Below, piece by piece: positions 1 through 8,418 of a stretch of DNA of 64,000 nt. The stretch's first letter is position 1. Every line of letters starts with the position of its first letter. A program made the position numbers and the translations under genes. The DNA lies in NCBI RefSeq assembly GCF_039535115.1, contig NZ_BAAAWO010000001.1, positions 1,054,001 through 1,118,000 of the forward strand, read 5' to 3'. The notes under the pieces were generated by a model. That model ran no database searches, was not told where the DNA came from, and saw nothing but the letters and a program-made list of their open reading frames with translations. Origin of the DNA: Paeniglutamicibacter sulfureus (lineage in GTDB: Bacteria > Actinomycetota > Actinomycetes > Actinomycetales > Micrococcaceae).

Positions 1-1
1 T

Positions 2-2812
2 ACCGCAAGGCTTGCCACCGAACGCCTCAACGGCAACGACCTGAAAAAGGTCATCGAGGAAGGCTCCGGACTGATGCCGGTGGGCCGTCTGGACACAGAG
101 GGCCTTGACCTGCCCGTCACCTCCGGCTCCACCATCGATTCCCTTGACGCCGTCAAGTCGCTGCCGGTGCGGGGAGCCAGTGGCGTTCACGAGCTTTCGG
201 AGCTGGCCGATGTCAGCATGCAAGAAGACGCCGCCACCTCGATCACGCGCACCAACGGGATCGAGACGCTGGCCGTGTCGGTGACCAAGAAGCCAGACGG
301 GGACACCGTGGGCATTTCCCATGCAGTCGCCGCGCTGCTGCCCGAGCTCGCCGCGCAGCTGGGGCCCGACGCGACGTTCACCACGGTCTTCGACCAGGCC
401 CCCTTCATCGAGCAATCCATCCACGATCTCACCGTCGAGGGACTGCTGGGACTGGGCTTCGCCGTCGTGGTCATCCTCATCTTCCTGCTTTCGGTGCGCT
501 CCACCCTGGTCACTGCGATCTCCATCCCGCTGTCCCTGCTGGTAACCTTCATAGGCCTGCGCACCGGCGGCTACACGCTGAACATGCTCACCCTGGGCGC
601 GTTGACCATCTCCATTGGCCGCGTGGTGGACGACTCCATCGTGGTCATCGAAAACATCAAGCGCCACCTCGCCTATGGCGAGGAAAAATCCAAGGCCATC
701 CTCACCGCCGTGCGCGAGGTGGCCACGGCGGTGGCAGCCGCGACGCTGACGACCGTGGCAGTGTTCCTGCCCGTGGCCCTGGTCGGCGGCATGGCCGGGG
801 AACTCTTCCGACCGTTCGCGCTGACCGTGACCATTGCCCTGCTGGCCTCGCTGTTGGTTTCCCTGACGATTGTCCCGGTGCTGGCCTATTGGTTCCTGGG
901 CCACAGCCGGCCAGGGGCCGCCGATGCCGCAGCGGCCAGGGCGGCTGCCGAAAAGAGGGAAGCGAAGTCCTGGCTGCAGCGCGGCTACTCCCCCATCCTG
1001 CGCAAGACGCAGAAACACCCCGTCATCACCTTGACGGCCTCCGTTCTCCTGCTGGGACTTACCGTCGTCTTGATCCCGCTGGTGCCCACCAACCTGCTGG
1101 GCGGCACCGGGCAAAACACCTTCTCCGTCACCCAAAAGCTGCCGGCCGGTTCTTCCCTGGAAACCACCATGAAGGAGGCCGAGCCGGTGGAGGAGGCGCT
1201 GCGCGGGCTCGATGGCGTCGTGGATGTGCAGCTGACGGCAGGTTCCCCGTCCGGCGGCTTCGCCGCGTTCCAGGGTGGCGCGACCGACACTGCCGGTTTC
1301 ACGGTCATGACCGATGCCGACGCCGACCAGGAAGCCATCCAAGCCGCCGCCCGCGCCGCGGTGGCTCCCCTGGGCGGCGACTCCGAGATCTCCATCTCCG
1401 CCGCCGAGGGCGGCCGGGGCGGCTCCTCCGCGATCACCGTTCAGGTCGGTGCGACCACCCCGGAGCTGCTCACCGAGGCAACCCATGTCACTGTGGCGGC
1501 CCTGACCGGAATCGAAGGCTCGACAGACATGGGCGACAACCTCTCCGAGGCGCGCCCCCAGGTCTCCATCGACATCGACAGGGCCGAGGCAGCCGCCGCC
1601 GGGCTCTCCGAGGAACAGATCGGCGCGCTGGCGGCCGGGACGCTCTCCCCCGTCCCCGCGGGCACCATGCGCCTTGGCTACACGGACTACCCGGTGCTCA
1701 TCGGCGAGGGAACCGAGCTCACCGATCTTGACCAGCTGCGGAACCTGGTGCTGCCTGCCGCGGGCGGCACCGTGAAACTGGGCGACGTGGCGACGGTGGA
1801 GCGCTCCGAATCCCCTGCAACCATCACCTCCTCCAACGGGGATCGCATCGCCACGGTCTCCGTCACCCCGGGGGAAAACGATCTGGGTGCGGTTTCCGCC
1901 GAGGTTGCCAAGCGCCTCGAGTCGCTCACCCTGCCCGCTGGAGCCACCGCGGAACTGGGCGGGGCGGCCACCGAGCAGGCCGAGTCCTTCGGCCAGCTCT
2001 ACCTGGCGCTGCTGGCGGCCATCGCCATCGTCTACGTGGTGATGGTCGCGACCTTCAAGTCGCTCATTCAGCCGCTGATCCTGCTGGTCTCCATCCCGTT
2101 CGCCGCCACCGGCGCCATCGGCTTGCTGCTGCTGACCAAGGTGCCGCTCGGCCTGCCGTCGTTGATCGGCATGCTGATGCTGGTGGGCATCGTGGTCACC
2201 AACGCGATCGTGCTCATCGACTTGATCAACCAGTACCGCAAGCCGCGCGACGGGCACCCGGCCATGGACCTTGCCGACGCCATCCACCACGGGGCCCGGC
2301 AGCGCCTGCGCCCGATCCTGATGACGGCACTGGCCACGATCTTCGCGCTGGTCCCGATGGCCCTGGGCCTGACCGGTGGCGGCGGATTCATTTCCAGGCC
2401 ACTGGCCGTGGTGGTCATCGGCGGGCTTCTCTCCTCCACCGCGCTGACCCTGATCCTGGTGCCGGTGCTCTACCACTTGGTGGAGGGCGCCAAGGAGCGG
2501 GCGGCCAAACGCCGCATCGACAGGCACTCCGCACCTGGCACACGGGCCGGAACCTCGGTTGTTGTCACGCCGACCGAACCGACGCGGGAGCTGATCGCTG
2601 CCATGGCAGCGGCCGGGCGCACGCCGCTTGCCGGTGGCGCATCCGTCGGGGCGGGCAACTCGGGCAACGGCTCGGTACCGCCGCCGGTCAGCGCCACGGG
2701 CACCGCAGCCTCGGGCACCTTGATCAATCCGGCCACCGGGATGATCCCGCTGACCCGCAAGGAACGCAAGGAAGTCGAGGACTTGCTGAGGAAGCAGCCA
2801 CGGGATTCCTGA
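2..2812 (+). CDS. RND-family efflux transporter (AcrB/HAE1 type), 5' truncated by window edge
   Basis: Inner-membrane proton-driven exporter of the resistance-nodulation-division superfamily. The frame is open from base 2, so the true start lies outside; 936 residues are visible and about 200 N-terminal residues are missing compared with the usual 1,040-1,070. The conserved TM4 proton-relay pair is seen as GRVVDDSIVVIENI (Asp-Asp at about residues 210-211 of the fragment), followed by helices for TM5-6, a large periplasmic-type domain, and a second helix bundle containing GMLMLVGIVVTNAIVLID. The last 90 residues form a Gly/Ala/Pro-rich cytoplasmic tail. In actinobacteria such proteins work without an outer-membrane channel, and the substrate cannot be read from sequence. 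It could belong to an operon that continues upstream of the window. Confidence 0.93.
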   Translation, partial: TARLATERLNGNDLKKVIEEGSGLMPVGRLDTEGLDLPVTSGSTIDSLDAVKSLPVRGASGVHELSELADVSMQEDAATSITRTNGIETLAVSVTKKPDGDTVGISHAVAALLPELAAQLGPDATFTTVFDQAPFIEQSIHDLTVEGLLGLGFAVVVILIFLLSVRSTLVTAISIPLSLLVTFIGLRTGGYTLNMLTLGALTISIGRVVDDSIVVIENIKRHLAYGEEKSKAILTAVREVATAVAAATLTTVAVFLPVALVGGMAGELFRPFALTVTIALLASLLVSLTIVPVLAYWFLGHSRPGAADAAAARAAAEKREAKSWLQRGYSPILRKTQKHPVITLTASVLLLGLTVVLIPLVPTNLLGGTGQNTFSVTQKLPAGSSLETTMKEAEPVEEALRGLDGVVDVQLTAGSPSGGFAAFQGGATDTAGFTVMTDADADQEAIQAAARAAVAPLGGDSEISISAAEGGRGGSSAITVQVGATTPELLTEATHVTVAALTGIEGSTDMGDNLSEARPQVSIDIDRAEAAAAGLSEEQIGALAAGTLSPVPAGTMRLGYTDYPVLIGEGTELTDLDQLRNLVLPAAGGTVKLGDVATVERSESPATITSSNGDRIATVSVTPGENDLGAVSAEVAKRLESLTLPAGATAELGGAATEQAESFGQLYLALLAAIAIVYVVMVATFKSLIQPLILLVSIPFAATGAIGLLLLTKVPLGLPSLIGMLMLVGIVVTNAIVLIDLINQYRKPRDGHPAMDLADAIHHGARQRLRPILMTALATIFALVPMALGLTGGGGFISRPLAVVVIGGLLSSTALTLILVPVLYHLVEGAKERAAKRRIDRHSAPGTRAGTSVVVTPTEPTRELIAAMAAAGRTPLAGGASVGAGNSGNGSVPPPVSATGTAASGTLINPATGMIPLTRKERKEVEDLLRKQPRDS

Positions 2813-2951
2813 GTCCGAACCGGATGCGGGGCTCCATCCCCGCCCATCGGGCCGGCATCATTCCGGCCCCCTGGACTCCGGCGGCCACACTGGCCCGGAA
2901 AACGGGTACGGTCCTCTGGCCACTTTGTCCGACCGCACGTACGCTCAAGTC

Positions 2952-3404
2952 ATGGAAAAGGAACAGACACACACGGACGTTGAGGCCCTCGAATCCAACC
3001 AGTGCCTGGAACTGCTTCGAGCGGTTTCCCTCGGCCATCTCGCCGTGAGCCACGGCGACATGCCACAGATCTTCCCGATCAACTTCACGGTCGACCACGG
3101 CACCGTGGTATTCCGCACCGGACCGGGAACCAAGCTGGACACCTTGCGTGCCCAGCCCCACGTTGGCTTTCAGGCGGACGGGGTGAACCCGGAAACCGGC
3201 GTCGCCTGGTCGGTCATGGTCCAGGGCAAGGCGGAACTTTTCGGCGGCATCGAGGAAACGCTGGATTCCTTCAACCTCATGCTCTTCCCCTGGGAATCCG
3301 GGCCCAAGGACCAGTTCGTGCGCGTCATCCCCAGCTCGATGACGGGGCGGCGGTTCAAGGTTGCCGATCCGCTGACCTGGTGGAAGCACATGCGCCACGG
3401 ATAG
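2952..3404 (+). CDS. Pyridoxamine 5'-phosphate oxidase-like flavin-binding protein
   Basis: A 150-residue single-domain protein of the PNPOx-like split-barrel family, which usually binds FMN or F420. The core reads LGHLAVSHGDMPQIFPINFT, then a strand with VVFRTGPGTKLDTL and a long GFQADGVNPETG turn, typical of the family members annotated as nitroimidazole-resistance or flavin-nucleotide-binding proteins. The ATG at 2952 is chosen because a -10-like hexamer (TACGCT, 2940-2945) lies exactly 6 nt upstream and no Shine-Dalgarno is visible, which suggests a leaderless mRNA. A TTG at 2925 in the same frame is an alternative. It stands alone between the RND gene and a convergent MFS gene; the substrate is unknown. 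Confidence 0.85.
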   Translation: MEKEQTHTDVEALESNQCLELLRAVSLGHLAVSHGDMPQIFPINFTVDHGTVVFRTGPGTKLDTLRAQPHVGFQADGVNPETGVAWSVMVQGKAELFGGIEETLDSFNLMLFPWESGPKDQFVRVIPSSMTGRRFKVADPLTWWKHMRHG

Positions 3405-3717
3405 GCCCTACTACTTCTGGCAGTACTTTTCACCGGACTTCGCGGCGCTCGGGGATGGTCCGCGCATGTCCATGAAATTCCCTGCCGGTGACGATGGACA
3501 AGCACGTCAAAAGGAGTATCGTCGAAGACGTCGGGACCCCTCAGGACTTCAATGTGGCTCTACCGGCCTATACCGCGCTCCAAGGAATCCAGGAGCAAGG
3601 TGTTCGTGCCGGCAACCCACGAGAACTTGAAGCGCGGGTCCCGACGCCCACACACCACATCCGCTCGCGGGATGCCGTGCGTCTCGCGCGACGGGAACTC
3701 CTCCCCCACACGCCCGC
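3405..3717. other. Intergenic gap between convergent genes
   Basis: This 313-base stretch separates the PNPOx-like gene (plus) from the MFS gene (minus). Open frames that cross it are antisense to the MFS gene and lack family features or a ribosome-binding site. I see no strong hairpin with a T-run and no RNA gene. Confidence 0.6.
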
Positions 3718-5214
3718 CTACCGGTGCTTCCCGGCAAGTGCGGTATCCTCGAGGGCATTTCGCGGCACGGCGAACAGCACCAGTGCGCACACGATCCCCG
3801 TCCCGCCGCAGATGGCCCAAACGATCATGTATCCGGCCAATGGCGCAGCGGTGTTTTCCACCGCCGTGTTCGATGCCGCCCCGGCCACCTGGCCGATGAG
3901 GGCCAGCCCGAAGACCGCCGAAGCGAAGGAACCTCCAATGGTCTTCACCGCATTGGTCAGCCCGGTGGCCATGCCCGTCCGGTGATAGGGGGCGGCTGCC
4001 GCAGCCGCCGCCGGCAGAGCCGCGATCAACGCCCCTGAACCAACGCCTGCAACCACCATGTTTGCCAACACCTGGGCCAGCGAGGCATGCAACGGCAGGA
4101 ACATCAGATACCCGATGCCAACGAGCGCGCTGGCCGAGACCAGCGTCGCCTTGGCACCCACAAGTCGCGCAGCCACCGGGAACAGCAACGCCCCCACAAG
4201 CATCGAAAGCACATACGCCCCAATGATGACCGAGACGCCCGATGCGCCCAGCCCGAGGCCATACCCATTGACGGCCGGGTCGGTGCGGGCGAAGGTGCTC
4301 ATGGGAATCTGGGCCCCCAGGACCGAGACGCCAAAGAGTCCTGCGGTCAGCTGCACCGGCCACATCGACCGGGCGAAGAGGACCTTGAAATCTATCAGCG
4401 GATCGGCCTGCTTGTTTTCGTGGCGGTAGAACACGTAAAGCACGGCCAGGCCCAGCACCATCGATCCCCATGGCAACGGGCTGCCGGCGCCGTTGATCCG
4501 CAGGAAGCTCAGTCCGCTGGTGAGCAGCAGCAGCCCGGTGGCCAGGTAGCCGAATCCCCCGCCGTCAATCCTGGCCCCGTTGCGCTCCCCGTCATCGGGC
4601 ACGCCGAAGGCCACGGCAAAGATGCAAATCGTCGTGGCGATGGCGGGGATCGTCATGGTCAGCGGAACACTGCCGCCGAAGACCCCGATCAGCGCGCCGC
4701 CGGCCAGCGCACCGGCAATCACCCCGACTTCGAGCGCCCCCACCAGCAGCCCCGCCGCGCGACGGGTCACCGGGCCGGGGATGCCCAGTTTGCGGGCGCG
4801 TGAAAAGACGATGGCTATTTCCAGCGGCAGCCACACCGCATAGACCCCCTGCAATGCCCATGCGACCAGGAACGTGGTGAAGGATCCGGAAAACACCACT
4901 GCCCATGAAGCCAGTGCGGTGACCACGGCCGAGAGCAGGAGCATCTTCTTGTGCCCGAAGATGTCCCCGAGGGATGCCAACAGCGGGACCGCCAGCGCGC
5001 TGACCATGAGCTGGGCGGCCTCGAACCAATTCACATCCGCATCGTGGATTCCCAGATGGCGGGCTATGTCGGTCATGAGCGGCGTGTAGTATCCCTGCAG
5101 GATCCCGCTGGTGAGTTCCACAATGGCCAGGAAGCCGACGATCCCGGCCACCGAGTTCCAGCGCACCGGATCCCGACGGGCAGGGTCCTGGTTGATCGAT
5201 AATGGCGTGTCCAT
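3718..5214 (-). CDS. MFS drug-efflux transporter, DHA2-like (14 TM)
   Basis: A 498-residue hydrophobic protein of the major facilitator superfamily. The loop after TM2 contains SLGDIFGHKKMLLLSA, matching MFS motif A (G-x-x-x-D-x-x-G-x-K/R-x-x). Length and an estimated 14 helices suggest the DHA2 group of proton antiporters for cationic or lipophilic drugs. It is divergent from the luciferase-like monooxygenase/MarR gene pair, which suggests shared control and a detoxification role. The ATG at 5214 is preceded 6 nt upstream by the hexamer TAGGCT on the minus strand (5226-5221), so the transcript may be leaderless. The real substrate is not deducible. Confidence 0.9.
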   Translation of the reverse strand: MDTPLSINQDPARRDPVRWNSVAGIVGFLAIVELTSGILQGYYTPLMTDIARHLGIHDADVNWFEAAQLMVSALAVPLLASLGDIFGHKKMLLLSAVVTALASWAVVFSGSFTTFLVAWALQGVYAVWLPLEIAIVFSRARKLGIPGPVTRRAAGLLVGALEVGVIAGALAGGALIGVFGGSVPLTMTIPAIATTICIFAVAFGVPDDGERNGARIDGGGFGYLATGLLLLTSGLSFLRINGAGSPLPWGSMVLGLAVLYVFYRHENKQADPLIDFKVLFARSMWPVQLTAGLFGVSVLGAQIPMSTFARTDPAVNGYGLGLGASGVSVIIGAYVLSMLVGALLFPVAARLVGAKATLVSASALVGIGYLMFLPLHASLAQVLANMVVAGVGSGALIAALPAAAAAAAPYHRTGMATGLTNAVKTIGGSFASAVFGLALIGQVAGAASNTAVENTAAPLAGYMIVWAICGGTGIVCALVLFAVPRNALEDTALAGKHR

Positions 5215-5324
5215 GGCCGGAGCCTACCGCGAAGACGAAGCGAGTCGTGAGAGACGCCACATGAACCCTGGGGAATTATTTGGTGACGATTCTCGCTATT
5301 CCATGCAAACGCATATAAATCTGG

Positions 5325-5339
5325 CATACTGGTTACCAG
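5325..5339 (+). promoter_or_regulatory. Putative -10 and MarR-type operator of the LLM/MarR operon
   Basis: CATACT (5325-5330) resembles a -10 box. It is overlapped by the inverted repeat CTGGT-T-ACCAG (5329-5339), which lies where transcription would start. A second, looser repeat (ATGC-N4-GCAT, 5303-5314) lies just upstream. Both sit in the divergent region between the MFS gene and the monooxygenase gene, so they are candidate binding sites for the MarR protein encoded at 6468. Confidence 0.4.
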
Positions 5340-5371
5340 AGCGAAGTCCACCCAGCCCAACAGGAGGCATC

Positions 5372-6475
5372 ATGCAGTTCGGCATTTTCTCAGTCAGCGA
5401 CATCACCCGCGATCCCACCACCGGCAAAACTCCGAGCGAGGCCCAGCGCATCAAGGACATCGTTGCCATCGCCAAGAAGACCGAAGAAGTCGGCATGGAC
5501 GTCGTCGCCATCGGCGAGCACCACAACCGCCCGTTCTTCTCCTCCTCCCCCACCACGACCTTGGCCTACATCGCGGCGCAGACGGAGAAGATCATTCTCT
5601 CCACTGCCACGACGTTGATCACCACCAATGACCCGGTGAAGATCGCCGAGGACTTCGCGATGCTGCAGCACCTCGCCGACGGCCGCGTGGACCTGGTGCT
5701 CGGGCGCGGCAACACCGCCCCGGTCTACCCCTGGTTCGGCAAGAACATGCAGGACTCGGTGAACCTGACCATCGAGAACTACAACCTGCTGCGCCGTCTC
5801 TGGGACGAAGACACGGTGAACTGGGAAGGGAAGTTCCGCGCCCCGCTGCAGAACTTCACCTCCACCCCGCGCCCGCTCGATGACGTGGCCCCCTTCGTCT
5901 GGCACGGGTCGATCCGCACCCCGCAGGTCGCCGAAATCGCGGCCTACTATGGCGACGGCTTCTTCGCGAACAACATCTTCTGGCCCAAGGAACACTACAT
6001 CCAGCTGATCAACCTCTATCGCGAGCGCTACGAGCACTACGGCCACGGCCGCGCGGACCAGGCCATGGTGGGCCTTGGCGGGCAGTTCTTCATCCGCAAG
6101 AACTCCCAGGACGCCAAGAATGAATTCCGTCCGTACTTCAACAACGCCCCGGTCTACGGCCACGGCCCCTCCATGGAGGACTTCACCGACCAGACCCCGC
6201 TCACCGTGGGCTCGCCGCAGGAAATGATCGAAAAGACCCTGACTTTCCAGGAGGCATTCGGCAACTACCACCGCCAGCTCTTCCTGGTCGACCACGCCGG
6301 CCTGCCGCTCAAGACCGTCCTGGAGCAGCTCGACCTCTTCGGCGAAGAAGTGCTGCCCACGCTGCGCAAGGAATTGGCCAGCCGCAAGCCGGCCGACCAC
6401 CCCGAGGCACCGACCCACGCGAATCGCGTTGCGGCCCGCGACGCCAAGCTCGCCGCCGGAAAAGCCAATGTCTAG
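5372..6475 (+). CDS. LLM-class FMN-dependent oxidoreductase (CE1758-like luciferase-like monooxygenase)
   Basis: A 367-residue TIM-barrel flavin-dependent monooxygenase of the bacterial luciferase superfamily. It begins MQFGIFSVSDITRD and contains VVAIGEHHNRPFF and a glycine-rich LVLGRGNTAPVYPWFG segment, features I associate with the CE1758-like subgroup. Such enzymes use reduced FMN supplied by a partner reductase; none is encoded nearby. The start at 5372 is fixed by AGGAGG at 5362-5367; an upstream in-frame extension has no family similarity. The stop overlaps the start of the MarR gene by 8 bases, so the two are co-transcribed and probably translationally coupled. The substrate is unknown; the divergent exporter suggests a toxic aromatic or quinone. 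Confidence 0.9.
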   Translation: MQFGIFSVSDITRDPTTGKTPSEAQRIKDIVAIAKKTEEVGMDVVAIGEHHNRPFFSSSPTTTLAYIAAQTEKIILSTATTLITTNDPVKIAEDFAMLQHLADGRVDLVLGRGNTAPVYPWFGKNMQDSVNLTIENYNLLRRLWDEDTVNWEGKFRAPLQNFTSTPRPLDDVAPFVWHGSIRTPQVAEIAAYYGDGFFANNIFWPKEHYIQLINLYRERYEHYGHGRADQAMVGLGGQFFIRKNSQDAKNEFRPYFNNAPVYGHGPSMEDFTDQTPLTVGSPQEMIEKTLTFQEAFGNYHRQLFLVDHAGLPLKTVLEQLDLFGEEVLPTLRKELASRKPADHPEAPTHANRVAARDAKLAAGKANV

Positions 6476-6920
6476 CCAGGCCTCGCTTCGTTCCGCGTCT
6501 GCCGCCTGGGAAGCAGTATTCCGGGCGCAGGTCACGGTGATGCGCGAGATCCAGAAACTCCCGGAGTTCAAGGAGCTCAGCACCCGTGAATACGATGTGC
6601 TCTTCAATCTCTCCAGGTGTTCCTCCGGTACCAGCCGGCTTTCGGACTTGAACCAGCACCTGTTGATTTCCCAGCCAAGCCTCAGCCGCATGGCTGACAG
6701 GCTGGAAGCCAAGGGCCTGGTCTCGCGCCAGTCGGATCCCACCGACCAGCGGGCTGTCCTTATTTCCTTGACCGAGGAAGGTGCCCGGCTGCAGAAGGCG
6801 ATGGGCCGCGAACATGTCAAGGGCATCCACGACCTCATTGGGACCGCGCTCTCCGACGAGGAATTTGCGACGCTGCAGCAACTGGCCACCAAATTGCGCC
6901 AGCACGTGGAAGCGCCGTAG
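6468..6920 (+). CDS. MarR-family transcriptional regulator
   Basis: A 150-residue winged-helix repressor. The DNA-binding part shows LSDLNQHLLISQPSLSRMAD (recognition helix) followed by the wing LVSRQSDPTDQRAVLISLTEEG, the signature D-x-R motif of the MarR family. The ATG at 6468 overlaps the end of the monooxygenase gene. It probably represses its own operon and possibly the divergent MFS gene by binding the inverted repeats at 5303-5339, with release by a small aromatic ligand; this is inferred from family behaviour. A very strong terminator follows at 6949. Confidence 0.92.
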   Translation: MSSQASLRSASAAWEAVFRAQVTVMREIQKLPEFKELSTREYDVLFNLSRCSSGTSRLSDLNQHLLISQPSLSRMADRLEAKGLVSRQSDPTDQRAVLISLTEEGARLQKAMGREHVKGIHDLIGTALSDEEFATLQQLATKLRQHVEAP

Positions 6921-6948
6921 CCACTAAGTCCACACCGGACAATCCACA

Positions 6949-6996
6949 GGCCACGGGTGCCAAGGAATCCACCTTCCTTGGCACCCGTGGCCTTTT
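6949..6996 (+). terminator. Rho-independent terminator
   Basis: A perfect 19-bp stem (6949-6967 with 6974-6992) and six-base loop, followed by TTTT. It closes the monooxygenase/marR operon and, being nearly symmetric, may also stop the convergent acetyltransferase gene. Confidence 0.9.
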
Positions 6997-7026
6997 GCCT
7001 GCCCAGGCCGCGCCGACGGATCCACG

Positions 7027-7539
7027 TTAGACCCCGAACGGCTCCGCATAGCGGAAGTTGCCCTTGGGCAGTGGCATCGGCGAGAGGTTCAACACCATGA
7101 AATAGTCGCCCCAGGACGGATCCGAGGGAATGATCCCGTGGGGCATGGCCGGCGCGTACCCCAAGCGCCGGTAGTATTCCGGCTCGCCCAGCAATATGAT
7201 CGCGCGCTCCCCGCGCTGGGCGGCGCGATCCCGGATCTCATTCAGGAGTGCGGTCCCGACCCCGTGCTTTTGGTCCCCGGGATCCACCGACACCGGGCCA
7301 AGTCCCAGCAACGGGATGTCCCCATCGAGCCATCCGCGCGTGGCGATCGCATGACCTGCCAAGTGGCCATTGACTTCTGCCACCACGGAATATTCGGGTA
7401 GGTACCCTTCGCAGGAATAGAGTTCGGACAGCAATGCCGCTTCCCCGGGTTCCCGGGCGGCGTCCGAGTCGGCGAATGCGCGCACGGTCAGCTTGCGGAT
7501 CTCCTGCCGATCTGCCGGTTTCTCGCTTCGAAGCCTCAT
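7027..7539 (-). CDS. GNAT-family N-acetyltransferase
   Basis: A 170-residue acetyl-CoA-dependent acyltransferase. The acetyl-CoA pyrophosphate loop is QKHGVGTALL, preceded by the beta4 strand LGLGPVSVDP. The arrangement with GEPEYYRRLGYAPA is typical of YhbS-like GNAT proteins. The substrate is unknown. The ATG at 7539 is preceded 6 nt upstream by TAGGCT on the minus strand and no Shine-Dalgarno is visible, so it may be leaderless. It is a single gene convergent with the marR operon. Confidence 0.88.
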   Translation of the reverse strand: MRLRSEKPADRQEIRKLTVRAFADSDAAREPGEAALLSELYSCEGYLPEYSVVAEVNGHLAGHAIATRGWLDGDIPLLGLGPVSVDPGDQKHGVGTALLNEIRDRAAQRGERAIILLGEPEYYRRLGYAPAMPHGIIPSDPSWGDYFMVLNLSPMPLPKGNFRYAEPFGV

Positions 7540-7588
7540 GCCACCAGCCTATGGCCAAAAGTATTCAAAAACCGCTAAGACGCAAGTG

Positions 7589-7615
7589 AAAGGCCCGGTT
7601 GGGAACCGGGCCTTT
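7589..7615 (-). terminator. Terminator hairpin after the SPW-repeat gene
   Basis: A 12-bp perfect stem (7589-7600 with 7604-7615) around a GGG loop, with A/T runs at both stem ends, so it can act on both strands. It lies 13 bases past the SPW-repeat stop codon. Confidence 0.75.
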
Positions 7616-7628
7616 GAATGTTGATCGC

Positions 7629-7994
7629 CTAGTGCGAGCCAACCGGATGATGCTCGTGGTACATGCGCATCGTCGGCTTGATGGCCATTGCCGAGGCAAC
7701 CAAAGCGACAATACCCGGAATCCAGGTATGCCATGCCACCATCGGCGTGCCCGAGGCGAAGCTGCCCATCCAAGGCGAAGCAACAACCAGCGCCGCCACG
7801 ACCAGCTGAACCCATTCGGCCGCCGGCATCCCGGGGGCAGCAAGGTTGATAACGCCAATAACGATCAAGGCGATACCACCGGTCAGCATGTAGGCGGCAG
7901 ACTGTCCCACTTCCGTAGTCCAGGTCATGGCCAAGACCGTGTAAAGGCCAGCGGCCACGGCGACCCAATTTTGCCATGCAGTCCATCGCTTCAT
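7629..7994 (-). CDS. SPW-repeat integral membrane protein
   Basis: A 121-residue membrane protein with four predicted helices and two copies of a tryptophan-containing segment (WTAWQNWVAVAAGLYTVLA near the N-terminus and MGSFASGTPMVAWHTWIPG later), matching the SPW repeat family seen in actinobacteria and rhizobia. The function of the family is not known. The start has a clear Shine-Dalgarno (complement of CTCCTTT, 8004-8010). It is monocistronic and ends at a strong hairpin. Confidence 0.85.
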   Translation of the reverse strand: MKRWTAWQNWVAVAAGLYTVLAMTWTTEVGQSAAYMLTGGIALIVIGVINLAAPGMPAAEWVQLVVAALVVASPWMGSFASGTPMVAWHTWIPGIVALVASAMAIKPTMRMYHEHHPVGSH

Positions 7995-8418
7995 GGTCTA
8001 GATCTCCTTTGTCTTACGTCCATCCCCCGATCCACGGCTTCTCCGGAATCGCGAAGGTTGCCCGTGCGGGCACCGACGGTGCAACGGGCCCCACTTGCTT
8101 GGCACATTGCCCCTTCGGTTGTCATCTCATCCTGCCCGCAGCTCCCGCGCGGGGGTAGGGTCCAAAGTCACGGTCGGTGGGACGAACCCGCATGCGGGGC
8201 AAACTCCAAACTGAGTCGCTGTCCTTCGCTGCGTTCAGGCATCATCAAAACGGTGCCCAACGGATCCAAGGTGCAGCTACCGGTAACGAAGTCGGGTTCC
8301 TGGATCCAGACCAGCCATAACTGCCAAACAGACTGGATGGGTTCGCAATACCTGCGCTGAGACCGGACCCTGGATGACCGATGACGGGCAACGGGTCCGG
8401 GGAAACTAAACTGGTTCA
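7995..8418. other. Divergent intergenic region
   Basis: 424 bases between the SPW-repeat gene (minus) and the ABC-F gene (plus). It must hold both promoters. A -10-like TAAACT at 8407-8412 lies 6 nt before the ABC-F start. Short open frames here show no family features; no RNA gene was recognised. Confidence 0.5.

Noticed and set aside
3488..3985. 165-codon open frame on the plus strand
   Set aside because: Half of it is antisense to the MFS gene; no Shine-Dalgarno, -10 spacing or family similarity.
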